Shown in pieces: positions 29,145-40,849 of a stretch of DNA of 64,000 nt. Both the position numbers and the translations under genes were made by a program. Under the pieces are notes generated by a model. The model did no database searches. It saw only the letters and a list, made by a program, of their open reading frames with translations, and was not told the origin of the DNA. Within the stretch, counting starts at the first letter, position 1. The number at the start of each line of letters is the position of its first letter. Source of the DNA: an uncultured Verrucomicrobia subdivision 3 bacterium (GTDB taxonomy: Bacteria > Verrucomicrobiota > Verrucomicrobiia > Limisphaerales > UBA11358); contig CAIXBQ010000012.1 in assembly GCA_903917705.1 (NCBI GenBank), positions 24,921-88,920 on the forward strand, given 5' to 3'.

Positions 29145-30305
29145 ATGCAAATCAATCTCCGTTTTCCTCTCACTTCCGTCGCCCTCGGGCTGGCGCTTGG
29201 CCTGATGGCCGGCACCGGCCTACCAGTCACCGCCTATGCCGCCGACGCACCCGCCGTCACAGCTTCGCTGCCGGATGACGAAGCCCAGGCCTGGGCCGAA
29301 GTCCAGACGGCTGGCACACCCATGCCCCGCCCCAAGACTTGGACCAAAACCACACCTCCCACCAAAGAGGAGTTCAAGCAGTGGGAAAGCGAGTCTTCCG
29401 AACATTTCGCCAGGGGTGCCGCAAAAGCCGGCGAATTTATCGTCAAGTTTCCCAAGAGCGAACACGTGGTCGCCGCCCGGATCCAGCAGATTCACAATCT
29501 CTCCGCCTCCACCATGCCGGCACCGAATCCGGAACGCGAGGCTGAGTATGCCCGGCTCATGAACGCGGCGGTGGTGGACCAGACCCTCTCCGAATCCGAC
29601 CGCTTTGATTTGCGCGATTGGAAGCTCCACCGCGAAACCACGCTGGCCGCCCGGGGCCGTGGCGGAATTCCTGAAAAAGTCCTGTCCGACGGATTGGTCG
29701 CGCTGCAAAAAGACTTTCCCAAGAATGCGAAGGTCTATGACATGATGGCGGGCTTTGCGGCGAACGAGCAAAGTCCGGACGCATTGAAAATCGCAAAAAT
29801 TGTCGTCGCCAGTCCCGACGCACCCGCCAAGGCCAAGGCCAAAGCTCAAGTGGTGGTGGACGGCAAAAACTTTAATGCCGCAAAAAATGTCGGCAAGCCC
29901 GTCACGCTCAAGTTCACCGCCGTGGATGGCCGCGAAGTGGATCTGGCCAAGCTCAAGGGCAAGGTGGTGCTCGTGGATTTCTGGGCCACCTGGTGCGGCC
30001 CGTGCGTGGGCGAAATTCCGCACGTCAAGGAGGCTTACGCCAAATACCACGACCAGGGGTTTGAAGTCATCGGCATCAGCTTCGACTACGCCGGCAGCAA
30101 GGACAAACTGATGAAGTTCACCAAAGCCAAGGACATGCCCTGGCCGCAGTATTTCAACGACACCGGCGGCGACAACAAATACGCCGATGAGTTCAACGTC
30201 AGCGCCATTCCCGAGATGTGGCTGATCGGCAAGGACGGCAACCTGGCCGATGCCAATGCCCGCGGCAACCTGGCCGACAAGGTCGCCAAACTCCTCGAAC
30301 TCTAA
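29145..30305 (+). CDS. TlpA-like thioredoxin family protein
   Basis: Signal peptide MQINLRFPLTSVALGLALGLMAGTGLPVTAYA; VVLVDFWATWCGPCVGEIPHVKEAYAKYHDQGFEVIGISFD. Confidence 0.9.
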   Translation: MQINLRFPLTSVALGLALGLMAGTGLPVTAYAADAPAVTASLPDDEAQAWAEVQTAGTPMPRPKTWTKTTPPTKEEFKQWESESSEHFARGAAKAGEFIVKFPKSEHVVAARIQQIHNLSASTMPAPNPEREAEYARLMNAAVVDQTLSESDRFDLRDWKLHRETTLAARGRGGIPEKVLSDGLVALQKDFPKNAKVYDMMAGFAANEQSPDALKIAKIVVASPDAPAKAKAKAQVVVDGKNFNAAKNVGKPVTLKFTAVDGREVDLAKLKGKVVLVDFWATWCGPCVGEIPHVKEAYAKYHDQGFEVIGISFDYAGSKDKLMKFTKAKDMPWPQYFNDTGGDNKYADEFNVSAIPEMWLIGKDGNLADANARGNLADKVAKLLEL

Positions 30306-30311
30306 TAATCC

Positions 30312-31397
<1,086 letters not shown>

Positions 31398-31525
31398 GGA
31401 GCGGAATAATTTGGCGGCGTTCGTCTGCCGGATCACTGAAAACTCTCCGCTTCCGGTCATTCCCATCGCCGGTTCGCCGCTGGGCATTGAAAGTAGAGTG
31501 TTCAGGTTTGCCCGCACCCCAAGTC

Positions 31526-32620
31526 TCATTCCGCCATCTTCGGTGCGCGCCCTGAACCGCCCGCAACATGTCTGCGCCGCGCCTGCACGGAGACGGCGAG
31601 CTGGGCGAGGACAGGGAGGGTTTCCTCCCAGCCGAGGCAGGCATCGGTGATGCTGCGGCCATAGACGAGCGGACCGGCCTGGCCATCCTGCGCGCCGCCC
31701 AAGAGGTGGCTCTCAATCATCACGGAGGAAATGGCGCGTTCACCCGCGGCAATCTGCCCGGCGAGGTCGGCGGCGACCACCGGCTGGCGCGCGGGGTCCT
31801 TGCCGCTGTTGGCATGGCTGCAATCGACCATCAAATGCGGCGGGAGCGAGTATTGCTTGAGCAGGCTGGCGGCGGCGCGAACGTCGGCGGCGGCGTAATT
31901 GGGACCGCTGCTGCCCCCGCGCAGGACGAGGTGGGTATGGTCGTTGCCGGTGGTGCCCATCACGGCGGGGGCGCCTTCGCGGGTGAGCGAGGGAAACCAA
32001 TGGGGCTGGCGCGCGGAGCGGATGGCGTCAATGGCGACCTGGAGGTTGCCATCGGTGCGGTTCTTGAAACCGACGGGCATCGAAAGGCCGGAGGCGAGCT
32101 CGCGATGGATCTGGCTCTCGACGGTGCGCGCGCCAATGGCGCCCCACGAAACCAGGTCGGCATAGTACTGGCCAAGGGTGTTGTCGAGAAACTCGGTGCC
32201 GACCGGCAGGCCAAGGGCGGTGATGTCGGCCAGCAGGCGGCGGGCGAGGCGGAGACCCTGGTTGATCTGAAAGGTGCCGTCACGATCAGGATCGTTGATG
32301 AGGCCTTTCCAACCCACCACGGTGCGCGGCTTCTCAAAATACACGCGCATCACCAACCGGAGATCGGCGGCATAACCGGCGGCGACCGCCACCAGGCGGC
32401 GGGCGTAGTCGAGGGCGGCGGCCGGATCGTGGATGGAGCACGGGCCCACGACGACGAGGAGACGGTCATCCGCGCCGGTCACGATGGCGGCGATTTCGCG
32501 GCGGGCGCGGGCAATGAGCGCCGCGCCGGCATCGTCCAGGGGGATTTCCTCCTCCAGCACGGCGGGCGCAATCAGCGGTCTGGTCGCACGGATGCGCAGG
32601 TCAGCGGTCGGTAAGTGCAT
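31526..32620 (-). CDS. 3-deoxy-7-phosphoheptulonate (DAHP) synthase, class I AroG/AroF/AroH type
   Basis: LLVVVGPCSIHDPAAALDYARRL, MRVYFEKPRTVVGWKGLINDPDRDGTF, GTEFLDNTLGQYYADLVSWGAIGARTVESQ, MVDCSHANSGKDP. Confidence 0.95.
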   Translation of the reverse strand: MHLPTADLRIRATRPLIAPAVLEEEIPLDDAGAALIARARREIAAIVTGADDRLLVVVGPCSIHDPAAALDYARRLVAVAAGYAADLRLVMRVYFEKPRTVVGWKGLINDPDRDGTFQINQGLRLARRLLADITALGLPVGTEFLDNTLGQYYADLVSWGAIGARTVESQIHRELASGLSMPVGFKNRTDGNLQVAIDAIRSARQPHWFPSLTREGAPAVMGTTGNDHTHLVLRGGSSGPNYAAADVRAAASLLKQYSLPPHLMVDCSHANSGKDPARQPVVAADLAGQIAAGERAISSVMIESHLLGGAQDGQAGPLVYGRSITDACLGWEETLPVLAQLAVSVQARRRHVAGGSGRAPKMAE

Positions 32621-32710
32621 AAAATGCGAGTGTGCGGCACGCTGGATGGGAAATCAAGGTGATCGCGGCAGTCCGCCCCGTGGCCGGCAGTCACGGCGGG
32701 TGGAGACCGC

Positions 32711-35700
32711 TCAACCCGCGCGCGCCTTCCGGTGGTTGGCCATGAAATAGAGCAGCGGCACCAGCACCGGCGCGGTGAACATCGAAATCAGGCTGCCCGC
32801 CATCAGCGCAATCGCTAGCCCCTGAAAAATCGGGTCGGTCAGAATCACCGTTGCGCCCGCCACCACCGCCAGCGCCGTCAGCATGATCGGACGGAACCGG
32901 ATCATGCCTGCTTCCACCACCGCTTCGGCCAGCGGATGGCCTTCCGCCAGCCGCATTTCGATGAAGTCCACCAGGATGATGGAATTGCGCACCACAATGC
33001 CCGCGCCCGCCATGAAGCCGATCATGGAAGTGGCCGTGAAAAATGCGTTCATCATCCCATGCGCCGGCAACACGCCGATGAGCGAAAATGGAATCACCAC
33101 CATCACGATCAGCGGCGTGAGGAACGACTTGAACCAGCCGACCATCAATATGTAGATCAACACCAGCACGGCGGCGAACGCCAGGCCGAGGTCGCGAAAC
33201 ACCTCGATGGTAATGTGCCATTCGCCATCCCATTTCAGGGAAGGCTGCTGGTCGCTGAAAGGCAGGGTGGCGTTCAGAATTTTCAACTTCGCGCCGTCAC
33301 CGCCGAATTCCCGAGTGTCGAGTTTTTCCAAGGCGTCATTCATTTTCAAAATGGCATACACCGGGCTTTCCACCACACCCGCCACATCGCCGATGACGTA
33401 GGTGACCGGCATGAGGTTCTTGTGATAAATACTTTTATTGATGATGGTCTGTTTCACCGTCACCAACTCGCGCAACGGCACCAGTGGCGAACCTTGCGGT
33501 TGGCCACCATTGGCAACCAAGCCGGGTTCGGGCAGCGCATTGGCATCGCCGGAACGGACACGGAGCGCGAGCAATTCTTCCGGGGTGCTGCGACTCGCCA
33601 GCGGCAGTTGCAACACGATGTTCACATCTTCTTTTTCGCGCGGTACATGCAGCAAATCCACCGACCCGCCGCCCACGGCGATTTTCAGCGTCTGCGAAAT
33701 CGTCTCCGCGCTGATGCCGTGCAGCGCCGCCTTTTCCTTATCAATGACGAATTCCACTTTCGGCTGGTCGGCCTCGATATACCAGTCCGTGTCCACCACG
33801 CCGGCCGTGGTGTGGAAAACATCAATCACCTTTTGCGCCAGCTTCAAACGGTTTGCTTCGGTAGGTCCGTAGATTTCCGCGACCAGGGTCTGCAGCACCG
33901 GCGGACCGGGCGGCACTTCGGCCACGGCGACCCGCGCGCCGAACTTGGCGGCGATCTCCGCGACACGAGGACGCACGCGCTTGGCGATGTCGTGGCTCTG
34001 GGCCTGGCGCTCGTTTTTGGGGACAAGGTTGATTTGCAAATCCGCCACGTTCGCGCCCCGCCGCATGAAATAGTGGCGGACGAGCCCGTTGAAATTGAAC
34101 GGCGATGCGACGCCCGCATAAATCTCATAATCCGTCACCTCCGGTTCCGTGCGGACGGCGGCGGCGATTTCGCGGGCGCATTGCGCGGTGCGTTCCAGCG
34201 AACTGCCTTCCGGCATGTTCAGGATGATTTGAAATTCACTCTTGTTGTCGAACGGCAGCATTTTCACCTTCACCCAACCGATATAGACCGTCGCCATCGA
34301 AACGAGCAGCAGCACGACCAGTGCCGCCAGAAATTGATACCGCCGTTTCGCGCTGGCAATCAGCGGCGTCATCAGTCCCCGATACATCCGGCCAAAAAAG
34401 TTATCACCGGCTGATGCGTGATCCGGCGCATGACTGTCAGTCGCATGAATTTTCCTCCGCCACTGCAAAATGCGGATGGCCGCCCACGGCGTGACGATGA
34501 ACGAAATCGCCAGCGAGAAAAACATCGCCGCGCTTGCGCCAATCGGAATCGGCCGCATATACGGCCCCATCAGCCCGCCGACGAACGCCATCGGCAGCAC
34601 GGCGGCGATCACCGCGAAGGTGGCGAGGATGGTCGGGTTGCCGACTTCGCCCACGGCTTCTATGGCGACCATGGCGCGGCTGCGTCCCTTGCTTTCCGGC
34701 AGATGAAAATGACGAACGATGTTTTCGACGACAACGATGGCGTCATCCACGAGGATGCCGATGGAGAAGATCAGTGCAAACAGAGTGATGCGGTTCAGGG
34801 TGAACCCGTGGAGATAAAATACGAGCAGCGTCAGGGCGAGCGTCGCGGGAATCGCCAGCAGGACGATGATGGATTCGCGCCAGCCCAGCACGATTAAAAT
34901 GAGGAACGACACGCTGACCACCGCGAGCAGCATGTGCCAAAGCAGTTCGTTGGATTTATCTTCCGCCGTCACGCCGTAATTACGCGTCACGCTGACCTGG
35001 ACATCCGCCGGGATGATGTAGCCCTTGAGCGTATCCACTTTCTTCAAGACCTGCCGGGCCACGGAAATCGCATTCGCACCGGGCCGCTTGGCGATGGAGA
35101 TGGTCACCGCCGGTTCATCGGCGGAAACTTTATTCGCCGCGCCGGAACCGAAGAAGACATACTGGCTGGGTTCTTCCGCCCCGTCTTGGATTTCCGCCAC
35201 GTCGTGCAGATAAACCGGCTTGCCGGAATACGCGCCCACCACCACGTTGCCCACGTCCCGGGCGGTCTGCAAAAACGCGCCGGTTTCCACGATCACTTCA
35301 TGGTTATCGCTGGTCAGGCCGCCGGCGGAATACTGTTTGTTCGCCTGCTGCAACATTGGCACCAGCCCGGCGGGCGAGAGATTGCGCGACGCCAGCCGCA
35401 CCGGGTCGAGCAGCACGCGCACCTGCCGTTGCGCGCCGCCGATGATGGCAGTTTCCGCCACCAGCGGTACTTGCTTGACCGCATCATCCATTTGCGCGGC
35501 CAGCCGTCGCAATGTCAGATGATCGTAATGCGGACTGTGGATCGTCAGCGCCAGAATCGGCACGTCGTCAATCGTCCGCGCTTTGATTAACGGCGTGGAA
35601 ACGCCGTGCGGAATGCGGTCGAAATTCTGCTGCATTTTCTGGTTCAGCTTCACCAGGCTGCTTTCCATGTTCTCGCCGACCTTGAAACGCACGATGACCG

Positions 35701-36013
35701 TTGACTGGCTCTCGCTCGAAGTCGAATAGAGGTATTCCACGCCGGGAATTTCCCAGAGCAGCTTTTCCATCGGGCGCGTAGCGCGTTCCTCGACTTCCTT
35801 GGCGTGAAATCCCGGCAGGGACACCAGCACGTCCACCATCGGCACTTTGATTTGCGGCTCCTCCTCGCGCGGCAGCATCACCACGGCGAACACGCCGAGC
35901 AGCAGCGACGCGATGACGATGAGCAGCGTCAGCTTGGAATCTATGAATGACTGCGCGATACGCCCGGCGATGCCCGAATGCGCGCCCGAGGGATGGTCCT
36001 GGCTCGCTTTCAC
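32711..36013 (-). CDS. RND family efflux transporter permease subunit
   Basis: 1100 aa; [78 protein letters not shown]. Confidence 0.93.
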   Translation of the reverse strand: MKASQDHPSGAHSGIAGRIAQSFIDSKLTLLIVIASLLLGVFAVVMLPREEEPQIKVPMVDVLVSLPGFHAKEVEERATRPMEKLLWEIPGVEYLYSTSSESQSTVIVRFKVGENMESSLVKLNQKMQQNFDRIPHGVSTPLIKARTIDDVPILALTIHSPHYDHLTLRRLAAQMDDAVKQVPLVAETAIIGGAQRQVRVLLDPVRLASRNLSPAGLVPMLQQANKQYSAGGLTSDNHEVIVETGAFLQTARDVGNVVVGAYSGKPVYLHDVAEIQDGAEEPSQYVFFGSGAANKVSADEPAVTISIAKRPGANAISVARQVLKKVDTLKGYIIPADVQVSVTRNYGVTAEDKSNELLWHMLLAVVSVSFLILIVLGWRESIIVLLAIPATLALTLLVFYLHGFTLNRITLFALIFSIGILVDDAIVVVENIVRHFHLPESKGRSRAMVAIEAVGEVGNPTILATFAVIAAVLPMAFVGGLMGPYMRPIPIGASAAMFFSLAISFIVTPWAAIRILQWRRKIHATDSHAPDHASAGDNFFGRMYRGLMTPLIASAKRRYQFLAALVVLLLVSMATVYIGWVKVKMLPFDNKSEFQIILNMPEGSSLERTAQCAREIAAAVRTEPEVTDYEIYAGVASPFNFNGLVRHYFMRRGANVADLQINLVPKNERQAQSHDIAKRVRPRVAEIAAKFGARVAVAEVPPGPPVLQTLVAEIYGPTEANRLKLAQKVIDVFHTTAGVVDTDWYIEADQPKVEFVIDKEKAALHGISAETISQTLKIAVGGGSVDLLHVPREKEDVNIVLQLPLASRSTPEELLALRVRSGDANALPEPGLVANGGQPQGSPLVPLRELVTVKQTIINKSIYHKNLMPVTYVIGDVAGVVESPVYAILKMNDALEKLDTREFGGDGAKLKILNATLPFSDQQPSLKWDGEWHITIEVFRDLGLAFAAVLVLIYILMVGWFKSFLTPLIVMVVIPFSLIGVLPAHGMMNAFFTATSMIGFMAGAGIVVRNSIILVDFIEMRLAEGHPLAEAVVEAGMIRFRPIMLTALAVVAGATVILTDPIFQGLAIALMAGSLISMFTAPVLVPLLYFMANHRKARAG

Positions 36014-37029
36014 GGTTTGATCGCCACAGGTTGTCCGTCCGTCAAAGCCAGCCCGCCTTCGGTCACCACGGCTTCGCCGGCATTCAAACCGGAAACCACC
36101 TCGGTTTCATCACCAACACGACTGCCGGTCTTGACGAGGCGCAGTTGCGCGTGATTGCCAACGACAACAAAAACCAATTCCATTTGTCCGCGCTGAATCA
36201 CGGCGGCCGCAGGAACGCGAATCGCACTCACCTCGCCAACCGGAACCGCCACCCGCCCGAATTGACCGGACCGCAATCCCGTTGCGCCCGGCAAATCCAG
36301 TTTTACCAGATAGGTGCGGCTGTTGGGATCCGCCGTCGGCGACATTTCAGCGACCGTGCCTTCAATTCCGGTGGCGACGGCGGCAATCCGCACGCCCAGT
36401 TTGTCTCCCAGCTTCACATTGCCGATCAGCGCTTCCGGCACGTCGGCTTCCAGGCGCAGCGTGTCAGGATTTTCCATTTGCAACAGCGGCTTGCCCGGCG
36501 CGGCGAGATCGCCCACGTCGGCGATTTTGCGTGTGATGACGCCGTCAAACGGGGCGACAATCAGGGTGTAGTCGAGCATGGCTTTCGCTTCCGCCTCGGC
36601 CGCGGCGGCGATGCGGAACTTGGATTGCGCGTTGTCGAACTCCGACGACGAAAGGATTTTCTGCCGCATCAAATCCGTGTCGCGTTTCAAATCGTTCTCA
36701 GCCTGTTGCCGGGCGGCGGCGGCTTGATCCAGCCGCGACTTGATTTCATGCGCGTCCACCAGCACGAGCTTTTCACCGGCCTTCACCAACCGGCCGGGGA
36801 CAACCAGCATTTGCCCGATGCGACCGCTGACCTTCGCCTCGATGACCGCGCTCAATTTCGGGCGCACCGTGCCGACGACATCCTCGGTGGCCGCGCGCGA
36901 CTTGCGCTCGACCGTTTGAGTGCAGACGGCGGCGGACGGCAGGTCTGTTTGAGTTTGTTCGGCAGCCTGGTGGCAGCCGGAGAAAAACGGAATTGCCGCG
37001 ACGAGGGTTGAAAGCAGAAGGGGTTTCAT
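36010..37029 (-). CDS. RND efflux periplasmic adaptor (membrane fusion protein), lipoprotein
   Basis: [21 protein letters not shown] lipobox; [61 protein letters not shown]; overlaps permease start by 4 bp. Confidence 0.92.
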   Translation of the reverse strand: MKPLLLSTLVAAIPFFSGCHQAAEQTQTDLPSAAVCTQTVERKSRAATEDVVGTVRPKLSAVIEAKVSGRIGQMLVVPGRLVKAGEKLVLVDAHEIKSRLDQAAAARQQAENDLKRDTDLMRQKILSSSEFDNAQSKFRIAAAAEAEAKAMLDYTLIVAPFDGVITRKIADVGDLAAPGKPLLQMENPDTLRLEADVPEALIGNVKLGDKLGVRIAAVATGIEGTVAEMSPTADPNSRTYLVKLDLPGATGLRSGQFGRVAVPVGEVSAIRVPAAAVIQRGQMELVFVVVGNHAQLRLVKTGSRVGDETEVVSGLNAGEAVVTEGGLALTDGQPVAIKP

Positions 37030-37045
37030 GGAAAATACAACCCGG

Positions 37046-37279
37046 TCAGGAACAGCAAGAGCTGGCCGACTTTTTCTCGTTGCCACGGCACGACCCGCCG
37101 ACACCAACTTTTTTCAACACGATTTCCAGCGGGCAGAAATTGGTGAACGACGATTGCAGCAGGTTAAAGCCCACAAACGCCGTGAACCAGAGCCAGTTAG
37201 GGCTGTGGTAATGCGCGAGCAGCAGGCTGGCGAGGATAAACGTGCCGGCGAACCGGCGGATGATCAGTTGCAATTTCAC
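37046..37279 (-). CDS. DUF2892-like inner membrane protein with Cys-rich tail
   Basis: IIRRFAGTFILASLLLAHYHSPNWLWFTAFVGFNLLQSSFTNFCPLEIVLKKVG. Confidence 0.8.
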   Translation of the reverse strand: MKLQLIIRRFAGTFILASLLLAHYHSPNWLWFTAFVGFNLLQSSFTNFCPLEIVLKKVGVGGSCRGNEKKSASSCCS

Positions 37280-37323
37280 ACCCCTACCGAGCCGCCAACC
37301 CTGAAAAAGTTACAACCAGTCGC

Positions 37324-37704
37324 TCAGTTTCGTGATTCCACCAGGCGGCGGGCGCGGGCGAATGAACCGAGGTTGAAAGCGCGGGCGTAGCCCAACCGCC
37401 GCAGTTTTTGTTTGGCCAGGCTGCTGCGAATCCCGCTTTGACAGTGCAGCAGTAGAACTTGATTCTTATCCGGCACACGACGCGGCAGGGCGGTTGCAAT
37501 CTCGTCCAACGGCAGGTTGATGGCCGCGGACAGATGGCCAGAGCCGAACTCGCCGGGGCTGCGCACGTCAACCACCAGCGCACCCTGATTCAGATACGCC
37601 CGCGCCGCCCGGGGGGAAATCAGGCCCGACCGCTGGAGGAGAAAAACCACCACGGCCACGCCGCCAAATATCAGCACCGGCGTCCAGTTCCAATTTGTGT
37701 TCAT
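37324..37704 (-). CDS. Rhodanese-like domain protein, membrane-anchored
   Basis: ALVVDVRSPGEFGSGHLSAAINLPLDEI...VLLLHCQSGIRSSLAKQKLRRLGYARAFNLG. Confidence 0.9.
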   Translation of the reverse strand: MNTNWNWTPVLIFGGVAVVVFLLQRSGLISPRAARAYLNQGALVVDVRSPGEFGSGHLSAAINLPLDEIATALPRRVPDKNQVLLLHCQSGIRSSLAKQKLRRLGYARAFNLGSFARARRLVESRN

Positions 37705-37725
37705 AAGTTCTCCGGGAGGGTCGCC

Positions 37726-37971
37726 TCACCGGACCGGAAATTTTTCCTTCCACTTTTTGCGCAAGGCATCGTGCATCTTTTCACGGAATTGCACCGGCAT
37801 CGCATAGGGCTGCCCATCCCGGTAGAGCGTGATGGTCTGGCGGATGTTGTCCACGACCACCTGGCAGGGGTTGCACCCCGCCATGTGTTTCTCGAACTCC
37901 TCGCAGACGGCCGGGTCCACCGTGCCGTCCACGTATTCGTTCAACATCGCCAGCAGCTCTTCGCACTTCAT
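37726..37971 (-). CDS. Zinc-finger (zf-HC2) anti-sigma factor-like protein
   Basis: MKCEELLAMLNEYVDGTVDPAVCEEFEKHMAGCNPCQVVVDNIRQTITLYR (H-x3-C-x2-C). Confidence 0.88.
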   Translation of the reverse strand: MKCEELLAMLNEYVDGTVDPAVCEEFEKHMAGCNPCQVVVDNIRQTITLYRDGQPYAMPVQFREKMHDALRKKWKEKFPVR

Positions 37972-38040
37972 GTTGTTTATCTCCCTATGACCGAGCCGCC
38001 GGGCAGTCAAAAGTTACAGTTTTTCGGGGGAATTGATTTT

Positions 38041-38685
38041 TCATTCGTGGGGGTGGGGCGACCTGACCAACTGACGTCCAGGATCGCCCAGCACACGGGT
38101 CAATTCCTCGCGCAATTGCAGCCGGGCCCGAAGCAGCCGCACCTTCACGTTGGCCTCGCCCAGATCAAGCGCGGCGGCGGTTTCCTGGATGGACAGCCCT
38201 TCCACATCGCGCAGCAGAAAGACCAACCGATGTTTCTCATCCAGTCGTGTCAGCGCATCATCCAGCAGCCGGCGGACCTCATTGCGTTCCACTAGCGCTG
38301 CCGGCGAATGCCGCCAGTCGGCAATGAATTCCGGGTGCGGAATGGAATTCAAGGTTTCGGAAGGCTCCGTGGCCTCTTCCAATGAAACGGTGTTCAAGCC
38401 TTTTCGTTTGCGGATGATTTTGAGCGCCGCATGGCTGGCGATGCGTAATATCCAGGTGGAAAAACTCGCCTCCCCGCGAAAACCGTCCAGATTTTCCAGC
38501 ACGCTCAAAAAAGTCTGCTGGGTGACATCTTCGGCGTCCTGCTCCTGGCGCAGCATGCGCATGGCAAGCGCATAGATCCGCTGCTCGTAGCGGCCGGTCA
38601 GCGCCTCGAATGCCTCCAGATCGCCAGCTTTGGCAAGGCGCACCAGCCCATCATCGGGGGTTTCGGAGGTGGATCGGATAGTCAT
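38041..38685 (-). CDS. ECF-type RNA polymerase sigma factor
   Basis: GDLEAFEALTGRYEQRIYALAMRMLRQEQDAEDVTQQTFLSVLENLDGFRGEASFSTWILRIASHAALKIIRKRKG; region 4 HRLVFLLRDVEGLSIQETAAALDLGEANVKVRLLRARLQLRE; start MTIRSTSE at 38685. Confidence 0.92.
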   Translation of the reverse strand: MTIRSTSETPDDGLVRLAKAGDLEAFEALTGRYEQRIYALAMRMLRQEQDAEDVTQQTFLSVLENLDGFRGEASFSTWILRIASHAALKIIRKRKGLNTVSLEEATEPSETLNSIPHPEFIADWRHSPAALVERNEVRRLLDDALTRLDEKHRLVFLLRDVEGLSIQETAAALDLGEANVKVRLLRARLQLREELTRVLGDPGRQLVRSPHPHE

Positions 38686-38832
38686 CGCAACGGGAAAGCG
38701 TGAGTATATTTGCCGGCTTGGGTGCAGCAAGCGCAACCTTTGGAACCACACCAGTCCTGCCAGCGGCGGCGGGACAAAACTTTTTTCCCGCCTTGTCTGA
38801 TTTGGCATTGGTGCTAGATTAAAGCCATTCAC

Positions 38833-39843
38833 ATGAGCGAAGGCAGCAAACCCCTGAAGATGGTGACGTGTCCCGGTTGCGACGCGAAGACGTTCATCCC
38901 CGGCGATCTGCCGCCGCTGGCCACCGAACCGTGCAAAAAATGCGGCCACTCCATCATGATGCCGATGCAACTCCGGCAATTCGAGCTGCGCAGCAAAATC
39001 GCCTCCGGCGGCATGGGGACGGTCTATCGCGCGTGGGACGTGACGCTGGAACGGCTGGTCGCCGTGAAGCTGATGAAGAAGGAGCTGCTCGACGACCCGA
39101 AGGCGCTCGAGAGTTTTTACCGCGAGGCGCGCGCCTGCGCCCGGCTCAACCATACCAACATCGTCCACATCTACACCTTCGACGAATGGGAAGGCGAGCG
39201 CTATCTAGTGATGGAGCTGGCCGATCAGGGCAGCCTGGACGCGCGGATTGAAAAGCTGCACTCCCTGCAGGAACTGCAGGTGCTGGACATCGGCATCAAG
39301 ATTTCCGACGCGCTGAACATGGCGCTCAAATACGACCTGCTCCACCGCGACATCAAGCCGGGCAACATCCTGTTCAACACCGACCACGAGCCCAAACTGG
39401 TGGATTTCGGCCTGGCCCGCAAAACCGATGCCGAGCAGGACTCGCCGGACATGGTCTGGGGCACGCCATATTACGTCGCCCCGGAAAAAATCAAGCGCGA
39501 GCCGGAAACCTTCCTATCGGACATGTACAGCCTGGGCGCGACCCTTTACCACGCCATCACGGGCCATGTGCCGTTCGACGCGCCGACGCCCGATGAAGTC
39601 GTCATCGCCCAGGTCCAGACGCCGCTGACCCCGCCGAACCTCGTGGTGCCGGAAATCTCGCAGGCCACCAGCGACGCGCTGGCGCGGGCGCTGGCCAAAA
39701 ATCCGGCCGACCGTTTTTTAAGCTACGATGAATTCCGGATGGCCCTCGAGACCGCGCGCAGCGAACTGCTGGTGCGCCAGTACCAGACCCCGGATCAGCC
39801 CCAGCAGCCCAAGCGCATGACCAGCTGGTGGCGCCGCCAGTAA
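38833..39843 (+). CDS. Serine/threonine protein kinase with N-terminal zinc-ribbon-like segment
   Basis: TCPGC...CKKCGH; IASGGMGTVYRAWDVTLERLVAVKLMKKE; LLHRDIKPGNILFNTDHEPKLVDFGLAR; GTPYYVAPEK. Confidence 0.95.
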   Translation: MSEGSKPLKMVTCPGCDAKTFIPGDLPPLATEPCKKCGHSIMMPMQLRQFELRSKIASGGMGTVYRAWDVTLERLVAVKLMKKELLDDPKALESFYREARACARLNHTNIVHIYTFDEWEGERYLVMELADQGSLDARIEKLHSLQELQVLDIGIKISDALNMALKYDLLHRDIKPGNILFNTDHEPKLVDFGLARKTDAEQDSPDMVWGTPYYVAPEKIKREPETFLSDMYSLGATLYHAITGHVPFDAPTPDEVVIAQVQTPLTPPNLVVPEISQATSDALARALAKNPADRFLSYDEFRMALETARSELLVRQYQTPDQPQQPKRMTSWWRRQ

Positions 39844-39850
39844 AAACAAA

Positions 39851-39876
39851 ACCGGCGGACGCTGCCGTCCGCCGGT
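39851..39876 (-). terminator. Rho-independent terminator for the minus-strand gene 39895-40257
   Basis: ACCGGCGGACG-CTGC-CGTCCGCCGGT, 11-bp perfect stem; on the minus strand followed by TTTTGTTTTT. Confidence 0.75.
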
Positions 39877-39894
39877 GAGAAGCTTGCGCCAGTT

Positions 39895-40257
39895 TTATTC
39901 CGCCTTCTTTTTCTTGGCGTTGTGCATCGTGGTGACCTTCAGCTTGTCGCCATCCTTCTTGTAGGAGCCGGCAACACTGTCACCCGCGGCGAAATCCGCC
40001 AGCGTGGCCGGCTTGCCGTCCTTGGTGAGCTTGGTTTCGGAGGTGATGCTAAGCTTCAGCTCCCCGACGGTGATGGTGGCAGCCGCAGTGTCCACGGCGC
40101 TGATCTTGCCATGGAACGGCAGGCCGTGTTTCTTCGCGGGGGCGACCTGGTCGGCAGCCGCCGGCGCGGCCGGGGTTTTGTCGGCCGCGCGGCTGAGCGC
40201 GGGAAGAGCAATCAGAGCCGCGGCGACGATCGAGAATAATGCGATTTGTTTTTTCAT
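39895..40257 (-). CDS. Small secreted protein, unknown function
   Basis: MKKQIALFSIVAAALIALPALSRAADKTP signal peptide; ISAVDTAAATITVGELKLSITSETKLTKDGKPATLADFAAGDSVAGSYKKDG. Confidence 0.75.
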   Translation of the reverse strand: MKKQIALFSIVAAALIALPALSRAADKTPAAPAAADQVAPAKKHGLPFHGKISAVDTAAATITVGELKLSITSETKLTKDGKPATLADFAAGDSVAGSYKKDGDKLKVTTMHNAKKKKAE

Positions 40258-40329
40258 GTGTTTATGTTGAGTGTTAAGTTTTGACCTGAAATCAGACAGA
40301 CGCCGGGGTCGTTTAAAAAGTTTCAAAAT

Positions 40330-40842
40330 TCACCACGCGCCCTCGGTCAGGAGTTCGGCGATGTTTTGCGCCAGATCGGCCGCCAGCAGCGGCAGCGCCT
40401 GCCGTTCGGCGCCGGCCAGATCACCACCGATGTGAACCAGCGTGTGGCCCTTCACATCCTTGTCCAGAAGCAACCGGCCGGAAGCGCGTTCGCGGGCCGT
40501 GACATGGACAATGACATCCACGCGATAATTTTCGGGTGTCGACACGTCCTGATTCAAAAAACCAAGCCCCTGGCGGTCATAATTGCGGATGACCCCGGTG
40601 ACCACCACATCGCCATCACCCTGCGAGGCCAGCCGATAGGTGGCGTCCGTCTGCATCCGTTCCCGCAGGGACTGCGTGAGGGCGGCGCCAAGCCGGGGCT
40701 GATGCGTCTGGTTGTTGAACGGCAACACCTCAATGGTTTTTCCGGCGGCGGCGGAGCCGCTGGCGGGACCGAGGTGGTAGCTCGCGCACCCGGCCAGCCC
40801 ACCGGCAACGAGACAGGAAAGAAAAAGTTTCAGCGCGCGCAT
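40330..40842 (-). CDS. LptE-like lipoprotein (LPS assembly)
   Basis: Lipobox LAGCASYHLGP; IEVLPFNNQTHQPRLGAALTQSLRERM...ADLAQNIAELLTEGAW. Confidence 0.75.
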   Translation of the reverse strand: MRALKLFLSCLVAGGLAGCASYHLGPASGSAAAGKTIEVLPFNNQTHQPRLGAALTQSLRERMQTDATYRLASQGDGDVVVTGVIRNYDRQGLGFLNQDVSTPENYRVDVIVHVTARERASGRLLLDKDVKGHTLVHIGGDLAGAERQALPLLAADLAQNIAELLTEGAW

Positions 40843-40849
40843 GGGCGTT

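Noticed and set aside
32936-34414. 492-aa plus-strand ORF antisense to the RND permease
   Set aside because: His/Arg-rich shadow ORF without motifs; the minus-strand RND protein is unambiguous.
36282-36571. Short plus ORFs over the RND adaptor gene
   Set aside because: Shadow ORFs of a well-supported minus-strand gene.
38686-39168. N-terminal extension of the sigma factor ORF (MDDVGMVEPGAG...)
   Set aside because: It overlaps the divergent Ser/Thr kinase start and lacks sigma-factor features; start at 38685 is preferred.
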